Shown: positions 4,992 to 6,224 of the stretch, piece after piece
How positions within the stretch are numbered: the stretch's first letter is position 1
How the letters are laid out: each line of letters starts with the position of its first letter
Assembly (NCBI GenBank): GCA_016840945.1
Contig: JAEORJ010000355.1
Location: forward strand, 1 to 6,224
From: Candidatus Gerdarchaeota archaeon
Lineage (GTDB): Archaea; Asgardarchaeota; Heimdallarchaeia; JABLTI01
DNA length: 6,224 nucleotides
Reading direction: 5' to 3'
Notes under the pieces: generated by a model
The model's database searches: none
Seen by the model: the letters and a program-made list of their open reading frames with translations, nothing else
What the model was told of the DNA's origin: nothing
Made by a program: the position numbers and the translations under genes

Positions 4992-6125
4992 ATGTTTAGA
5001 AGAAAGAAATTTCTTTTGGGAATTATTGCTATTACACTTTTTATATTCATTCAAAATAGTTGTTTTGTTGAAAGTAGTATAGAAACGAGAAATGATTTGA
5101 AAATTAGAGCAAATTACCATTTAGAAGAGGTAGCTTACATAGAAAATACTGGGGGAGACACCTTTAAAACAATTGTAGAAAATGATTTACTAATAGTTAT
5201 GGATATGGATGGAGGATTGTCATTTTATAAAATTGAAGATCCATCAAATCCTAGTTATTTAGGTGGTTATGACGATAGTGGTTTAGGCCATGATATGCAA
5301 AAAATCGGAACTAAATTATATTTAGCAAATCATCAACTAGGCCTTCAAATCTTCAATATCAGTGATCCTACAAGTCCAGTAAAACTTGGTTCGTTAACAG
5401 ATTCACAATCAGGAGAAACTGATTCGGTTTATGTTAAAGATAATTTAGCTTAGGTATCTGTATGGTATGATGGTTATTTTGGTACTAAAATTAAAGTCAT
5501 TAATGTTACAAATCCCACATTACCTTTAGAGATTGCAGAATATGTAGATGCTGATTATGAATTCTTTCGTTTATTTATTGATCAAGAAATTTGCTATACT
5601 TCTTGTTGGTCAAGTGGATTTAAAATCCTCAATGTAACTAATCCATTAAATATTACTCAAATCACACAATTTGATGATAATTTAGATGGTACTGTTGAAT
5701 TTCAAATAGTTAGCGATGTTGTTTATTTAGCAGATAAAACTGGGTTAAATATCATTAATATTAGTACTCTAGATTCACCAAGCAGAATAGGTGCATTTAG
5801 TTCAGAAAATGAATATGTTTGGGGTATAAAAGTAGTGGATGATATCGCTTTTATTATAATTGATGGAGTTGGATTAAAAGTTCTAAACATTTCCGATCCT
5901 ACAAATATTATTGAATTAGCAGAATATAGTGGAACAACAATGGTGGATGTAGAAGTTCAAAATGAACTAATATTCTTATCAATGCATCAAAATGGTTTAA
6001 TGATACTAAAATTAGAATCAGATATCTCATCAGAATTATCTTTACAAGCTTTCCATTTGATTTGTATAATACCAATTTTTGCTTTAATTAATAAAATCAA
6101 ATGTAAAATTAAGAGAAGGAATTGA
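4992..6125 (+). pseudogene. Secreted, membrane-anchored LVIVD-repeat protein interrupted by one in-frame TAG
   Basis: One reading frame of 377 codons with a single TAG at codon 154; the sequence on either side is the same protein. Residues 1-24 form a signal peptide (basic FRRKKF, then LLGIIAITLFIFI). From about 45 to 340 are seven LVIVD-type repeats of about 42 residues, each with a strand like LYLANHQ-x-GL-x-I followed by NISDP or NVTNP. Residues 353-366 are a hydrophobic segment followed by the basic tail KCKIKRRN, a C-terminal anchor. The likely product is an extracellular beta-propeller; LVIVD proteins are common surface proteins, with unknown ligands. If translation ends at TAG the product is 153 residues with two full repeats and part of a third, and no anchor. 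An internal GTG at 5835 is in the same frame and is not a separate gene. The TAG may be a nonsense mutation, a sequence error or a recoded codon. No frameshift or other stop is present. Confidence 0.8.
5451..5453 (+). other. In-frame TAG codon inside the third LVIVD repeat
   Basis: The TAG takes the place of residue 154. Aligned repeats have I68, Y110, Y202, Y245, F287 and F328 at this position, so a TAT or TAC tyrosine codon changed by one base is the simplest origin. A recoded TAG is the alternative. Confidence 0.75.
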
Positions 6126-6155
6126 TTCAAAAATCAATTGAATTTTACCTTTTTT
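6120..6155 (+). terminator. Hairpin plus T6 terminator overlapping the LVIVD stop codon
   Basis: AATTGATT (6120-6127) and AATCAATT (6132-6139) form a perfect 8-bp stem with the 4-nt loop CAAA. The sequence GAATTTTACC and then TTTTTT (6150-6155) follow. The stem includes the TGA stop at 6123-6125. A kept terminator fits a gene that is still expressed or only recently broken. The remaining bases to 6224 hold nothing I can identify. Confidence 0.65.
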
Positions 6156-6224
6156 ACGTGAATGAACATATGATTAGAATGAACAAAAATCCTTTATAAT
6201 TAATCAGTGAAATTATTATTGACT

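Noticed and set aside
4992..5063. Lipoprotein signal (lipobox at C24)
   Set aside because: The residues before the cysteine are Q-N-S, which do not fit the usual [LVI]-[AST]-[GA]-C pattern; an ordinary signal peptide is more likely.
5835..6125. Separate 96-residue gene starting at GTG
   Set aside because: It is in the same frame as the LVIVD gene and carries its last repeats and anchor; the GTG is a valine codon.
6154..6224. Minus-strand open frame entering from the right edge, encoding a hydrophobic tail
   Set aside because: Only about 22 codons are visible and hydrophobic runs are expected from AT-rich DNA; a gene cannot be supported.

Overview
The window is AT-rich and gene-dense. It carries five genes on the minus strand (one cut by the left edge), then a spacer of about 280 bp, then one gene on the plus strand. 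No rRNA, tRNA, CRISPR array or transposase was seen. The content suggests an archaeon, possibly of Asgard (Lokiarchaeia-like) type: a PRC-barrel protein, an LVIVD-repeat surface protein with a signal peptide and C-terminal membrane anchor, a PflA-like radical SAM protein with an N-terminal zinc ribbon, and AGA-rich arginine codon use. This is an inference. The repeat protein family and the hairpin-plus-T terminators would also fit a bacterium.

Layout from left to right: (1) the N-terminal third of an MFS transporter, minus strand, running off the left edge and absent from a simple closed-ORF list; (2) a 379-residue Cys-rich radical SAM enzyme; (3) a hypothetical protein of about 188 residues with a CTACWRGY motif; (4) a 475-residue protein with a SHOCT-like N-terminal segment followed by about 14 copies of a 28-29-residue 'IHGV-PEYI' helical repeat; (5) a two-domain PRC-barrel protein; (6) on the plus strand, a secreted and anchored LVIVD-repeat protein whose frame is interrupted by a single TAG codon.

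Genes 4, 5 and 6 each look like their own transcript: each has a hairpin followed by a T run just past its stop, and candidate promoters lie upstream. Genes 3 and 2 have no visible terminator between them and may be co-transcribed. No shared pathway joins the genes. The nearest thing to a theme is envelope and stress (repeat/SHOCT protein, PRC-barrel, surface propeller), but that is weak.

The strongest observation is the TAG in the LVIVD gene. It falls where the other six repeats have an aromatic or aliphatic residue (I, Y, Y, Y, F, F), and only reading through it gives seven repeats, the count for a closed seven-bladed propeller. It is either a very recent nonsense mutation or sequence error, or a recoded (for example pyrrolysine) codon. 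Second is the stand-alone repeat protein, with a TATA-like element enclosed by a perfect inverted repeat in front of its gene.
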